The translations under genes were made by a program, and so were the position numbers. A DNA stretch of 64,000 nt from a virus. The stretch spans positions 1 through 64,000 of IMG/VR virus record IMGVR_UViG_3300025736_000010; one strand, given 5' to 3'. Shown in pieces: positions 28,018 to 36,900 of this stretch. The notes beneath the pieces were generated by a model. It searched no databases. It was given only the letters and a program-made list of their open reading frames with translations, and had not been told where the DNA came from. How positions within the stretch are numbered: position 1 is the stretch's first letter; the number at the start of each line of letters is the position of its first letter.

Positions 28018-28767
28018 ATGAGCAAAAGAATTGACATGGCTGGGAAGCGATTTGGAAGACTCCTTGTCATTTCGTACTCACATACTGTGAAATCTAGACG
28101 TGCGCACTGGAATGTGCTGTGTGACTGTGGCACAGAAAAGACTGTCAGCGGTAAGTGTCTAAGATCTGGCTACACCAGAAGCTGTGGGTGCCTTCAGAAG
28201 GAATCCGCTCGTGCGACAGGTAAGTCGATGGCCGGGAAACTTCACCCGGATTGGGCCAAGCACGACTTAACTGGAAAAGAATTTGGGAGGCTTGTAGCTA
28301 TTAAGCGACTTGATAAACAAGAGGGTAGTGTGGTCAAGTATCTTTGCAAATGCGCGTGTGGAAATTTTAAGGAGATTGCAGCAAAGAGTCTTGTTGGAGG
28401 CCACACAAAATCTTGCGGGTGTCTGCAAAAGGAGACAGCTAGTAAGATGTGCAAGGAAAGAATTGGCGAACTTCATCCGAACTGGAACCCAACCCGCACA
28501 GATGAAGAACGGTCTGTGGCTAGGATGTACCCAGAATATTATGAGTGGCGGACAGCAGTTTTCGAGAGAGATAACCATACTTGTCAAAAGTGCGGCAAAA
28601 TAGGCGGGAAACTTAGAGCACATCACATAGATGGCTACGCAAACAATGAAGAGATGCGTTTAGAACTTTCAAACGGCGTTACATTATGTAAAAAGCATCA
28701 CGACGAACTCCACGATCTGTACGGATACGATGTCGGCAGGAAAAATCTCAACAAGTTTATAAAATAG
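28018..28767 (+). CDS. HNH homing endonuclease with twin SCGCL modules (249 aa)
   Basis: Start at ATG 28018 (TGGAGAGTAG upstream). Two tandem modules of about 60 residues, each G-x-x-FGRL-x-V...C-x-CG...SCGCLQKE (to about residue 60 and about 140), likely bind DNA. A C-terminal HNH domain follows: FERDNHTCQKCG, RAHHIDGYANNEE, LCKKHHDELH. A free-standing homing endonuclease right after the portal gene. Confidence 0.85.
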   Translation: MSKRIDMAGKRFGRLLVISYSHTVKSRRAHWNVLCDCGTEKTVSGKCLRSGYTRSCGCLQKESARATGKSMAGKLHPDWAKHDLTGKEFGRLVAIKRLDKQEGSVVKYLCKCACGNFKEIAAKSLVGGHTKSCGCLQKETASKMCKERIGELHPNWNPTRTDEERSVARMYPEYYEWRTAVFERDNHTCQKCGKIGGKLRAHHIDGYANNEEMRLELSNGVTLCKKHHDELHDLYGYDVGRKNLNKFIK

Positions 28768-28779
28768 AACAGGGAGACT

Positions 28780-29383
28780 ATGATAATAACTCTGGAAGGC
28801 AATATTTCGTCAGGAAAGACAACCGTTGGGAACGCAATAGCCGAAACAGGCAGGGCTTCTTTCATAGAGGAGCCAGTAGGCATCTGGCAGACAAAGTATT
28901 CAGAGAACCTACTAGACTTGTTCTATAAAGACAAAAAACGATTTGCATACATGTTCCAGAATGCCGCATTTCTAAGTCGCGCAAAAAACAAGGTCAGAAA
29001 TCCTAGAAATGACAGACCATTCAAATACGTTTCTGGAAAGAAGTATCTATTCAGACAGATTCGTATTCGCGAAGTTATTGCATGAGACTGGCGATATGCT
29101 AGATGTCGAATGGGAGCTTTATTGCGAGATGTGGGATTGGCTGAATGAAAGATGGTGCGACGACTCAGACGTTACGGTATACATAAGGACGAGTGCGGAG
29201 ATATGCTTTGAAAGGATGGGCGGTCGTGGGAGGCAGGAGGAGACAGGCGTATCATTAGAATACTTGCAACTTTTAGAAGCCCAGCACGAAAGTTGGCTTT
29301 TTGGTAACAAATGTGTTATAATGGTTGACGGATCAGAAAAGATAGATCCAGAAGCACTGCTCGACAAACTTAACATAGCATGA
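28780..29383 (+). pseudogene. Deoxynucleoside kinase, frameshifted at an A6 run
   Basis: AGGGAGACT precedes ATG 28780. Frame 1 gives the P-loop (LEGNISSGKTTVGNAI) and FIEEPVGIW. After the A6 run at 28983-28988 the +1 frame continues SEILEMTDHSNTFLERSIYS..., with the DRF motif and lid region to TGA 29381-29383. Joined by removing one A, it is a normal-length (about 200 aa) deoxynucleoside kinase, which phosphorylates salvage deox­ynucleosides. As read, the protein is broken unless slippage occurs. Confidence 0.75.
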
Positions 29384-29395
29384 AAGGGAGACAAT

Positions 29396-29800
29396 ATGAG
29401 AACCAAAGTATCAATCGCAATACTTGCTCTTGCTTTTATTATCACGCTAGCGGGGTGCATTAACATGCAGACGCCGCCGGTTATCGGAAACATGATCGCA
29501 ACAAACGAATACGGAATTTACGCCGTTGGCCTTAAGGCTTACGTTGCTGATGACAACGCGATGCTTGTGTGGGATACTGGCGACGGAAAGAAAGAATACG
29601 GTGCTAATCCAACACACGACTACGATGAGCCTGGAGAATACACAGTTGTTTTAACAGCAACTATTCCATACGGACTGTCTTCAACCAAAGAATTACAGAT
29701 CGCTGTCCACTATAACGAGGTTTGTTTCTTTGAGAATGTACAGCCGGGATTCCCTTGGTGGTGCGAACCGCCGCAAACAGTAGAGGATTGGGAACTATAA
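29396..29800 (+). CDS. PKD-domain lipoprotein (134 aa)
   Basis: AAGGGAGACAAT precedes ATG 29396. A basic N-terminus, hydrophobic span and lipobox LAGC (Cys21) mark a lipoprotein signal peptide. Residues about 55-95 (WDTGDGKKEYGANPTHDYDE, then PGEYTVVLTAT) are a PKD/Ig-like fold. It is likely anchored outside the host membrane. Superinfection exclusion or adhesion are possibilities (inference). Confidence 0.8.
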   Translation: MRTKVSIAILALAFIITLAGCINMQTPPVIGNMIATNEYGIYAVGLKAYVADDNAMLVWDTGDGKKEYGANPTHDYDEPGEYTVVLTATIPYGLSSTKELQIAVHYNEVCFFENVQPGFPWWCEPPQTVEDWEL

Positions 29801-29982
29801 TGTATCTAAGTAATCTACCACCAGGAGTAACAGACGACATGATCCCAGGAAACAGACCAGAAGACAAAGAATGGGATAAATTCCATGAGTGGATTGATGA
29901 AATCGCTGAAGTATACGATATTTATAGCGCCGATGACTTCATGGACATTATCTTAGATGCGTTAAAAGAAAAGGGAGAATAA
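29800..29982 (+). CDS. Small acidic phage protein (60 aa)
   Basis: ATG 29800 shares its A with the previous TAA. MYLSNLPPGVTDDMIPGN... is a beginning I have seen in other small phage proteins of unknown function. Acidic helix at the end. Confidence 0.65.
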   Translation: MYLSNLPPGVTDDMIPGNRPEDKEWDKFHEWIDEIAEVYDIYSADDFMDIILDALKEKGE

Positions 29983-29983
29983 C

Positions 29984-30583
29984 ATGATGCAAACAAGCAC
30001 CTGTATTGTTGGGCTGGAGCGCGACGGAAAAGTCTATATTGGCGGGGATTCTGCTGGAGTAACAGAAGGATTTGATAGGTCTGTACGTGTCGATGAAAAG
30101 GTGTTTATTTCAAACGATATGATCTTTGGATTTACTGATAGTTTCCGTATGGGGCAAATTCTTCGATATGTGTTTTCTCCTCCGGCGCAATCTGTAGGGC
30201 AAACTGATTTTGAATATCTTTGCGGACCTTGGACTGATGCGCTAATCGAATGCCTTAAAAGCAAAGGATATGCCACGATAGAGAACAATAACATTCGTGG
30301 TGGTACGTTCCTTTTAGGCTATAACGGCAAACTCTATCAAGTATACGAAGATTTCCAAATAGGCAAGCGGGTTGAGCCATATGATGCTTGCGGGTGCGCG
30401 TTTAACTATGCAATCGGCGTAATGGCCTTATTGGAAGACTATCTTGACACAGATATGACGCCGGAAGAAAAAATAACGAAGGCATTGGAAATCGCCGAAA
30501 GGTTTAGTGCCGGAGTAAGCGGACCGTTTGTTATTGAGTGCCTTGATGAAGATAATACAGAGTTCACATTTACGGAGGAATAG
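29984..30583 (+). CDS. Proteasome/HslV-like Ntn-hydrolase family protein (199 aa)
   Basis: AAAGGGAGAATAAC precedes ATG 29984. After a 5-residue lead, T6-C-I-V-G aligns with the catalytic Thr1 of proteasome beta subunits; GGD (Asp22) falls at the Asp17 position and EKVF (Lys39) near Lys33. FGFTDSFRMG, a Gly-Cys-Gly hinge and a C-terminal PEEKITKALEIAERFSAG complete the fold. No HslU-like ATPase is in the window. It may be an active peptidase or a virion/host-interaction protein. Confidence 0.75.
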   Translation: MMQTSTCIVGLERDGKVYIGGDSAGVTEGFDRSVRVDEKVFISNDMIFGFTDSFRMGQILRYVFSPPAQSVGQTDFEYLCGPWTDALIECLKSKGYATIENNNIRGGTFLLGYNGKLYQVYEDFQIGKRVEPYDACGCAFNYAIGVMALLEDYLDTDMTPEEKITKALEIAERFSAGVSGPFVIECLDEDNTEFTFTEE

Positions 30584-31150
30584 ATGAAGAAGATGTTTGG
30601 CGTTTTGAACGATAAACAGATTAAGGAATTATGTAGTACTGGCGATCCAATGATTAGCCCTTTCATCGACGAACAGGTTGGGTATCCAAGCAAAGGAAAC
30701 GGGTACTTTGGGTACGATATCACACTTGGAGAAAACTTTAAGCGACAGACAAAGACAAGCGGAACGATTAGCCCTGGGACTGATAACTCTTCTCAGTGGG
30801 AAGAATTTAGCTCGGATGACTTTATTATCCTTGAACCTGGGGAAATCATCCTCGCTGAGTCCGTAGAGCAGTTTTCAATTCCAAGAAATGTTATGGGGAT
30901 TTGTTTCGGAAAAAGCACCTATTGCCGTTGTGGTGTGCATGTCAACATGTCTCCTTTAGAGGCGGGGTGGCGAGGGCGCTTAGTTATCGAGATTTCAAAT
31001 CAAAGCAGATACAAGAATGTAAACCTTATTGTTGGCGGCGGAATAGCGCAATTGGTATTCTTTGCAGGCGAATATCCGTCTGCTGGATATGGAGAAAAGG
31101 ATGCGGGGGGTAGCTACCAGGGCCAAGATTCTATCTGGTTGCCAAAATAA
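30584..31150 (+). CDS. dcd: dCTP deaminase (188 aa)
   Basis: ATG 30584 is coupled to the upstream stop (GGAGGAATAG). GKSTYCRCGVHVNMSPLEAG (109-128), GRLVIEISN with the catalytic Glu136, and GGGIAQLVFF are the family signatures. It converts dCTP to dUTP, the first step to dTMP; next to thyX. Whether it also hydrolyses dUTP cannot be told from sequence alone. Confidence 0.9.
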   Translation: MKKMFGVLNDKQIKELCSTGDPMISPFIDEQVGYPSKGNGYFGYDITLGENFKRQTKTSGTISPGTDNSSQWEEFSSDDFIILEPGEIILAESVEQFSIPRNVMGICFGKSTYCRCGVHVNMSPLEAGWRGRLVIEISNQSRYKNVNLIVGGGIAQLVFFAGEYPSAGYGEKDAGGSYQGQDSIWLPK

Positions 31151-31152
31151 TT

Positions 31153-32040
31153 ATGAATCTAAAATACATTAAGAAGTTAGCAGAAGCGGACATTTGGAAT
31201 GCAGGGAAGATTACCCTGTATGACTTCTCCAGAGCCAACCTAAACCAAGAATCACGAGAAGAAGCAGTGACGCTCGTAGCGTCTGAATGTTATGGATCTG
31301 AACCAACTGATCGCAAAAAACTATACAACAAACTTATGACAGAACATTGCGGTGGGCCTACATCAAGCGCTGAGTTCTGTCGTGACTGGGATGACACATC
31401 AATCGGCGGAAGCCTGCGAAACAACAAAACACTACGCACATTCGAGAACACAATATCAGACATTATGGGTCCTGCTTTCTTTACCAGCGCGTGCTTTAAT
31501 GGCGTCGCTACATTCAGGCTGAAAGTCCCGATGTTTATTGGCGAGCAGATTTTACGGCACAGAAGTTTTGCGTTTCAAAAACAGTCTCGCAGGTATCAGG
31601 ATAACGAAAAAGCTCCGTTTGAGTTTTGGTATGATTCAGCGGAAATAGAAGATACTGAATTAAACGACCACTCAATTCGAGCGTATAATTCTCTAATAAA
31701 GCAAGGGTACAAGCCTGAAATTGCTAGGTCGAAGATACTACAATCTGCCTATTCGTCTTTCTTCGTGCAGGGTGACATCCCGGCATGGGCGAACTACTTT
31801 AATGTTAGGCTAATGCCGTCGGCGCAGGAAGCGCACATAGAACTAGCCAAAGCAATGTTCGCAATGTTGCGAGAACACCAACCGCGATTCTTTGAACACA
31901 TGCATGGATATGTTGACAACGGGTCCGAAATGGGGTATAATAGTGGTGATGGAATGATCGACGTGGATGAAGCGGCTAAAAGCATTAGAAAAACAATAGC
32001 CGCCGATCTTTCCGCTGATAGGCCAGACAGACATGACTGA
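31153..32040 (+). CDS. thyX: Flavin-dependent thymidylate synthase ThyX (295 aa)
   Basis: ATG 31153, two bases after the dcd stop, with little RBS. RHRSFAFQKQSRRY (135-148) is the ThyX motif RHR-x7-S-x-R. Further: ILRHRS context and C-terminal QEAHIELAKAMFAML. It makes dTMP from dUMP using FAD, NADPH and methylene-tetrahydrofolate. With dcd and the kinase it forms a thymidylate supply unit. Confidence 0.92.
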   Translation: MNLKYIKKLAEADIWNAGKITLYDFSRANLNQESREEAVTLVASECYGSEPTDRKKLYNKLMTEHCGGPTSSAEFCRDWDDTSIGGSLRNNKTLRTFENTISDIMGPAFFTSACFNGVATFRLKVPMFIGEQILRHRSFAFQKQSRRYQDNEKAPFEFWYDSAEIEDTELNDHSIRAYNSLIKQGYKPEIARSKILQSAYSSFFVQGDIPAWANYFNVRLMPSAQEAHIELAKAMFAMLREHQPRFFEHMHGYVDNGSEMGYNSGDGMIDVDEAAKSIRKTIAADLSADRPDRHD

Positions 32041-32050
32041 AGGAGTTAAA

Positions 32051-32293
32051 ATGGATAAAGAAAAGATTAACGGGATGCTTGCGGACGCGATTGAAGACGG
32101 GAAGTCAGCAATGGAATATATGGTCGATGTGTTTGCAGCAACGGGAATAACAGACTCATTGACTGATCTTGCTGAAGCGCTAGAAGATGTTGCAGACATG
32201 GCGCATGATGCGGGAATAACTATTCGCGAAACAGCATTGGCGGCGGGAATACTCGGAGTTGAAGATTTGGATGAGAATTGCGGAAAAGATTAG
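32051..32293 (+). CDS. Hypothetical helical protein (80 aa)
   Basis: AAGGAGTTAAA precedes ATG 32051 (MDKEKINGMLADAIEDG). Acidic, Ala/Met-rich helices, no Cys except one near the end. Follows thyX by 10 bases. No family. Confidence 0.65.
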   Translation: MDKEKINGMLADAIEDGKSAMEYMVDVFAATGITDSLTDLAEALEDVADMAHDAGITIRETALAAGILGVEDLDENCGKD

Positions 32294-32477
32294 AGAAGAG
32301 ATTGAAAAACAATCTGGAAAACATTATTCACAGAAAGAAGCCGATATGGTTGAGCTAATCATAGAGGCAGGAACATCACATATACGCGCAACAACTGAAT
32401 CAATGCTAGAAGAACACTTATTTGATTTTAGCAGATCACAAGTAGAAATTCTTGATGAAATTATAGAGTCATTGTAA
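32271..32477 (+). CDS. Hypothetical protein (68 aa)
   Basis: ATG 32271 is 13 bases after CGGAG; a TTG at 32259 is too close. MRIAEKIREEIEKQSGKHY... is helical, with a C-terminal FSRSQVEILDEIIE. Overlaps the gene upstream by 23 bases in another frame. Confidence 0.55.
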   Translation: MRIAEKIREEIEKQSGKHYSQKEADMVELIIEAGTSHIRATTESMLEEHLFDFSRSQVEILDEIIESL

Positions 32478-32486
32478 GGGAGGAAT

Positions 32487-33302
32487 ATGAAACGCATAGC
32501 AAGTATAGCAGATATGCATTGTGGCCATCGAGCCGGATTGACGCCAACACAATATCTATCACCAGATCCTAAATGGCGTGATGTAGAAGAGGACTTATGG
32601 ACTCGCTATTTGGACTTGGTAAAGCAATTTGATACTCCAGATATTCTAATTGTTAACGGTGATTGCATCGACGGGCGCGGTGAGCGTAGCGGCGGGACTG
32701 AACTTATAGCCCCATCTTTAGCTACGCAACGAGACATGGCGGTTAAGTGCATAATGCAGTGGAAAGCACCAAAAGTAGTTATTTCTCGTGGGACAGATTA
32801 TCATACGAGCTGGGGAGGAGAAGACTGGGAAGATCTAGTTGCCGAAAAAGTTCTAGCCGAAACAGAAAAACTATACCCTAACAAAGAAGTCACGGTGGTA
32901 ATCAAAGATCACCCATTCATCAATGTAGATGGCGTAACGTTCGACATCAAACACCACATTGGAAGTTCAGCAGTTCCTTACGGAAGCGGCACTGCAATCG
33001 AAAAAGACAAGACATGGAACGAACAATGGTGGATGAACGATGAGGGGCAACCGCTAGCTGATGTAATTATGCGAGCACACGCCCATATTTGTCACGGATC
33101 TTACGGCTATCGCGGCTCTCGACGATGGGATGCAATCCGTCTAGCTGCGCTACAAGCCGCTGGGACAAAGTACGGTGGTCGTAGATGCAGCCGAACAGTC
33201 CATTGGGGAATCCAGTATGGCGACGTAGATAACGAGCGATACCGGTTTGACGATTTCATTGCCCGTGTTAAAGGGAACCAAGTAAAGGCGGTGAAAATGT
33301 GA
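32487..33302 (+). CDS. Calcineurin-like metallophosphoesterase (271 aa)
   Basis: AAGGGAGGAAT precedes ATG 32487. IADMHCGH (residues 7-14), LIVNGDCIDG, a SRGTDYHTSWGG block in place of GNHD, and MRAHAHICHG supply the two-metal site. Such enzymes cleave phosphoesters of nucleotides, nucleic acid or protein; substrate unknown. Confidence 0.8.
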   Translation: MKRIASIADMHCGHRAGLTPTQYLSPDPKWRDVEEDLWTRYLDLVKQFDTPDILIVNGDCIDGRGERSGGTELIAPSLATQRDMAVKCIMQWKAPKVVISRGTDYHTSWGGEDWEDLVAEKVLAETEKLYPNKEVTVVIKDHPFINVDGVTFDIKHHIGSSAVPYGSGTAIEKDKTWNEQWWMNDEGQPLADVIMRAHAHICHGSYGYRGSRRWDAIRLAALQAAGTKYGGRRCSRTVHWGIQYGDVDNERYRFDDFIARVKGNQVKAVKM

Positions 33303-33547
33303 ACGAGATAGAGACGATTATTGTTCCAGAAGAAACACCTGATCCATACCAATACCCGCTGTGGTCGCCAGGCGAGGAAGGTACGCTACGTAGATGGTAT
33401 CACACTCTTGGGATTACTCAATGTACCGAACATTGGTATAAACTTACTGGGCGGGATAGATCCTATAAGCAGATTGAAAGAAAGGCAAATAGTATGCTCG
33501 TGTCCGGGAACATTCCAGACGACTTCTTGGAGTTGCTTGGCAACTAG
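33299..33547 (+). CDS. SANT/Myb-like DNA-binding protein (82 aa)
   Basis: GTG 33299 overlaps the previous stop. WSPGEEGTLRRWYHTLGITQ, then WYKLTGRDRSYKQIERKANS follows the W...E...L...G-R...I-x-x-R-A pattern of SANT/Myb-type helix-turn-helix domains. Probably a small regulator. Confidence 0.55.
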   Translation: MNEIETIIVPEETPDPYQYPLWSPGEEGTLRRWYHTLGITQCTEHWYKLTGRDRSYKQIERKANSMLVSGNIPDDFLELLGN

Positions 33548-33561
33548 GGCGGAGGAAATAA

Positions 33562-33801
33562 ATGGCGATATGGTGCTGGGTTTTAATTGGACACACTTTG
33601 GTTTGGGCAGCCAGCAGCTCTTTGGTTAATTTCTTCAGCCCTGAGTTATGGGATGAAACTTCATTAGGCGATAAGGTAATTGGATATTTCGTTGCAGAAA
33701 GGCAGCTCTATAGAGGGATAAAAGTCCTTATACTGTATAGGAAGAAACTATTCCCGAATATATACAAAAATAGCCAGGACGAGGACGAATACGATGACTG
33801 A
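33562..33801 (+). CDS. Membrane-anchored hypothetical protein (79 aa)
   Basis: GGCGGAGGAAATAA precedes ATG 33562. One N-terminal hydrophobic span (IWCWVLIGHTLVWAASSSLV), then a basic segment and an acidic tail. No family. Confidence 0.6.
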   Translation: MAIWCWVLIGHTLVWAASSSLVNFFSPELWDETSLGDKVIGYFVAERQLYRGIKVLILYRKKLFPNIYKNSQDEDEYDD

Positions 33802-34051
33802 GAGTTTAGCACAGAAACTATTTGCGGCGCTTAGTAAGAACAGCGGAATGTACCTAAACGACTATGAAGTGGCTCGCATGTCAGGATTGTCAGAGGATGA
33901 ACTTGAACTGGCGAAAAGCGAACTTGATGAAATACTAAAAGGAAGCGATACGTCAATAACGGTAACAAAAAAAGGTGATAGAAGGTGGAAGATGGTTTCT
34001 CGAAGGCCGAAAGTAAAAAAGGAAGAGGAGAAGCAAGTCGGGTTATTTTAA
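33794..34051 (+). CDS. Winged-helix-like protein (85 aa)
   Basis: ATG 33794 overlaps the gene above by 8 bases. LAQKLFAALSKNSGMYLNDY, VARMSGLSEDELELAKSELD and a wing-like ITVTKKGDRRWKMV suggest a winged helix. Basic C-terminus. Possible DNA-binding regulator. Confidence 0.5.
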   Translation: MTESLAQKLFAALSKNSGMYLNDYEVARMSGLSEDELELAKSELDEILKGSDTSITVTKKGDRRWKMVSRRPKVKKEEEKQVGLF

Positions 34052-34053
34052 TT

Positions 34054-35148
34054 ATGGATAAAAAAGTAATGGTAATAAGCGGATGTAGGCCGGAAATTAT
34101 TAAAATGTTTCCTATAATCGAAGAGCTTAGAAACAGAGACATTGAGTGCGTTCATGTGCATACCGGCCAACATACAGACCTAGCGATGTCAACGATGGAA
34201 GCCCTGGGGATATATCCAGACATTGAATTCTCGGCGATAGAGCATTCTGTGGGATTCGCCAACTCGTCATTGTCGTATATTTTGGACAAACTAGACGGTG
34301 TTATCATCAATGACATAAGCCCAAGCGTTGTTGTGGTCCAGGGCGACACCTCGACTACGCTCGCTGGTGCATTATTCGCGTTTCATCACGAGATCCCTTT
34401 GGTCTATGTGGAAAGCGGCCTGAGAACATATAAAAAAGAACCATATCCAGAGGAGATAAACAGGCAGATCATAGCAAGAATCGCCGACGTTAACTGCTGC
34501 CCTACTAAAAACGCAATGAACAATTTAATCAGTGAAAACGTAATCGGCGAGAAATACGTAGCTGGAAATACAGAGGTAGACGCCATATATTACGCGCTCG
34601 ATAACTGCGTTCCTAAGAAGTGTTACAGCGTTGACGACGGGCGTAGAACAATCGTAGTTACATTACATCGGCGCGAAAGTATAGGAATGCCAATGCGAAA
34701 TGTTTGCAGAGATATTGTGAAGGTCGCAGAAACAACACCTGTGGATGTAATCGTAACAAAGCATCCAAATCCCGGTGTGTCGAAAATCATCGAGGAAGAA
34801 CTGGAAAACATTGATCTGCAACTTAATAGCACGATGCTTGTAGTAGAGCCAATGGATTTCGTGTCGTTTGCGCATCAAATGGCAAAATCCACACTAATCA
34901 TCACAGACTCAGGTGGAATACAAGAGTCGGCATCGGCATTAGGAATTCCAGTAGTTGTGGCTAGAAACGTTACAGACAGGCCAGAATGTTCATCAGTTAT
35001 AGCAGGAACAAACGCCGGAAACGTATACACAGCGGTAATGAAAATATTGAAATCGCAAGAACTGTACGACGAAATGGCAAAAGCAAAGTGTCCGTTTGGA
35101 GATGGACATGCGGCGGAAAAGATAGTTGACTTGATATTGGAGGTGTGA
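34054..35148 (+). CDS. wecB: UDP-N-acetylglucosamine 2-epimerase, non-hydrolysing (364 aa)
   Basis: ATG 34054 lies two bases after the previous stop; no clear RBS. SGCRPEIIKMFPII, QGDTSTTLAGAL, VESGLRTYKKEPYPEEINRQ, TLHRRES, TDSGGIQESASALG and RNVTDRPEC are the family motifs; the Asp, both Glu and His of the active site are present. It interconverts UDP-GlcNAc and UDP-ManNAc. Linked by function, not position, to the glycosyltransferases at 57.7-60.5 kb. Confidence 0.9.
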   Translation: MDKKVMVISGCRPEIIKMFPIIEELRNRDIECVHVHTGQHTDLAMSTMEALGIYPDIEFSAIEHSVGFANSSLSYILDKLDGVIINDISPSVVVVQGDTSTTLAGALFAFHHEIPLVYVESGLRTYKKEPYPEEINRQIIARIADVNCCPTKNAMNNLISENVIGEKYVAGNTEVDAIYYALDNCVPKKCYSVDDGRRTIVVTLHRRESIGMPMRNVCRDIVKVAETTPVDVIVTKHPNPGVSKIIEEELENIDLQLNSTMLVVEPMDFVSFAHQMAKSTLIITDSGGIQESASALGIPVVVARNVTDRPECSSVIAGTNAGNVYTAVMKILKSQELYDEMAKAKCPFGDGHAAEKIVDLILEV

Positions 35149-35149
35149 A

Positions 35150-35377
35150 ATGTATTCAGTTTATTTAGTATATGAAGACAACGAACATAGACACGCCGTT
35201 AAGGACGTGATAGGCATTTTTTTTGAACAGATTGACGCTTATGAATGGGCGGCAAAACTAGAAAAGGAAAGAGACGACAACGAACGCGAAAGAGCGAAGA
35301 CATCGACTATTGGTTTTATTGAGCCTGAAGACCGAGACTGGCGATGTTTTACAGTAGAACATTGGAACGTAAGATAA
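35150..35377 (+). CDS. Hypothetical protein (75 aa)
   Basis: TTGGAGGTGTGAA precedes ATG 35150. MYSVYLVYEDNEHRHAVKD... with a charged helix (AAKLEKERDDNERERAK) and CFTVEHWNV. No family recognised. Confidence 0.6.
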   Translation: MYSVYLVYEDNEHRHAVKDVIGIFFEQIDAYEWAAKLEKERDDNERERAKTSTIGFIEPEDRDWRCFTVEHWNVR

Positions 35378-35383
35378 AAACAC

Positions 35384-35411
35384 TTGACATTTACAAGAAA
35401 TGTAGTATAAT
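35384..35411 (+). promoter_or_regulatory. Sigma70-type promoter
   Basis: TTGACA (35384-35389), 16-bp spacer, TATAAT (35406-35411). Confidence 0.85.
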
Positions 35412-35428
35412 ATAGAAAAGGAGGATAC

Positions 35429-35617
35429 ATGGACATACTTAAGTTCTCTAAAATAATAACACTTATGTCCACTCAGACTTGGCGAGATGTGTATTTCGAG
35501 ATGCTGTACCAAATGAAGAATTCAGATGGTGCTTGCCAACGTGCGTTCAATAATAGGATGCGGTCTATCGGTATGGCTGAATTTGCCGAAGATATATCGC
35601 ACAGACTTAGGTGGTGA
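35429..35617 (+). CDS. Hypothetical protein (62 aa)
   Basis: AAAAGGAGGATAC precedes ATG 35429, so short leader. MDILKFSKIITLMSTQTWRD... is helical and basic. No family. Confidence 0.6.
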   Translation: MDILKFSKIITLMSTQTWRDVYFEMLYQMKNSDGACQRAFNNRMRSIGMAEFAEDISHRLRW

Positions 35618-35622
35618 CAACA

Positions 35623-35883
35623 ATGAATATAGCCAAGCAAGAGTTCGATAAAATTCAAAAGAAACACAAAAGAGACCTAGCAGAAAGAGAGATTGATATC
35701 AAGAGGATGATGGGTGTTCTGGCGAGTTTGCTGGATCTATTCTCGGATACTAAATCGCCGGAGGATCTGACGTGGGCGCTTGAAAACATCAGCGAGTCAT
35801 CGACAGATGCTATTATTGCTAGATGCGCTGAGGCGTCGAGTTTGGTGGAGCTTTTGGAGCAGAAGTATCTATTTGAAGCGTAA
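35623..35883 (+). CDS. Coiled-coil hypothetical protein (86 aa)
   Basis: Start at ATG 35623 (MNIAKQEFDKIQKKHK); weak GGTGG upstream. Two charged helices separated by a short turn. Coupled to the gene before. Confidence 0.6.
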   Translation: MNIAKQEFDKIQKKHKRDLAEREIDIKRMMGVLASLLDLFSDTKSPEDLTWALENISESSTDAIIARCAEASSLVELLEQKYLFEA

Positions 35884-35889
35884 TATAGG

Positions 35890-36900
35890 ATGGTTAACGT
35901 GGCTAAAATAATTACGGCAGATGTGCTGGAGTGGTGCAAAACATACGATGGGCCTAAGTTCCATGCAATTCTATGTGACCCTCCTTACGAGTTAGGGTTC
36001 ATGGGGAAAAATTGGGATAAGACAGGCATTGTGTTTGATCCGGCGACTTGGGAGGCGTTGGCCGAACATCTATATCCCGGTGGATTTGGGATGGCGTTTG
36101 CATCATCGAGGGGATGGCATCGTTTAGCTGTAGCGATTGAGGATGCTGGATTGCGTATACACCCAAGTATTTTTGGTTGGAATTTTGGCTCGGGATTTCC
36201 AAAAGCTACAAGGGTAAAGGGTTCTGAGGTATTTGAAGGCCATCGGTATGGTCTACAGGCAATGAAACCAGCACTTGAGCCGATCATTATTTTTCAGAAA
36301 AACTACGAAGGAAAGCCAGTAGAGAGCATAGTAGAGACAGGTGCTGGGGCGTTGAACATTGACGGGGCGCGGATCGGGACAGAGGAAAGAGAGTACAATT
36401 TGAAGGGCGGCGAAAACTTAAACAAATTATCTCGCAAAGATGGACATGATTCCGAATCAGCTAAGGGCTGCGGAGCTTACGGAATAGGCGCAAAACAAAC
36501 ATCTATCGGCAGTAAAACAGTACAAGGCCGCTGGCCCGCAAATTTCTACGTAGACGAAGAAGCAGCGGCAAGGCTTGGCGAGCAGAGCGGGGAGCGAAAG
36601 AGTTCGATATACGATACGAGCAAAGGAGACACATGTGGATTCCACGATTCTCTTGGGAGAAAGAAATTGCGCAAACGTACTGATGTTGGTGGCTACGATG
36701 ACACCGGCACAGCCGCAAGATTCTTCTTCAACGTAAACCGTCAGATAGACGAATCAGATCCTGTACTGTATCAAGCGAAGACGTCTAGGAAAGAGAGGGA
36801 TGCGGGGTTGGATGACATGGCTAGCATTAGAGAAAATCTAACGGACAAAGAACGTGAATATGTTATGGTGGAGTTGAGGAAACATGGGTTTCTTGAATAG
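35890..36900 (+). pseudogene. DNA methyltransferase, N-terminal part of interrupted gene
   Basis: DPPYELGFMG (from residue 30), WNFGSGFPKATRVKG, KPALEPIIIFQKNYEG, GRWPANFYVDEEAA and DPVLYQAKTSRKERDAG form the N-terminal two thirds of a large phage N4/N6 methyltransferase. The expected HPTVKP and AdoMet-binding part is missing and is found 1 kb on, at 37783-38123, beyond an endonuclease gene of opposite strand. The protein ends in an unrelated RKHGFLE. Confidence 0.75.
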
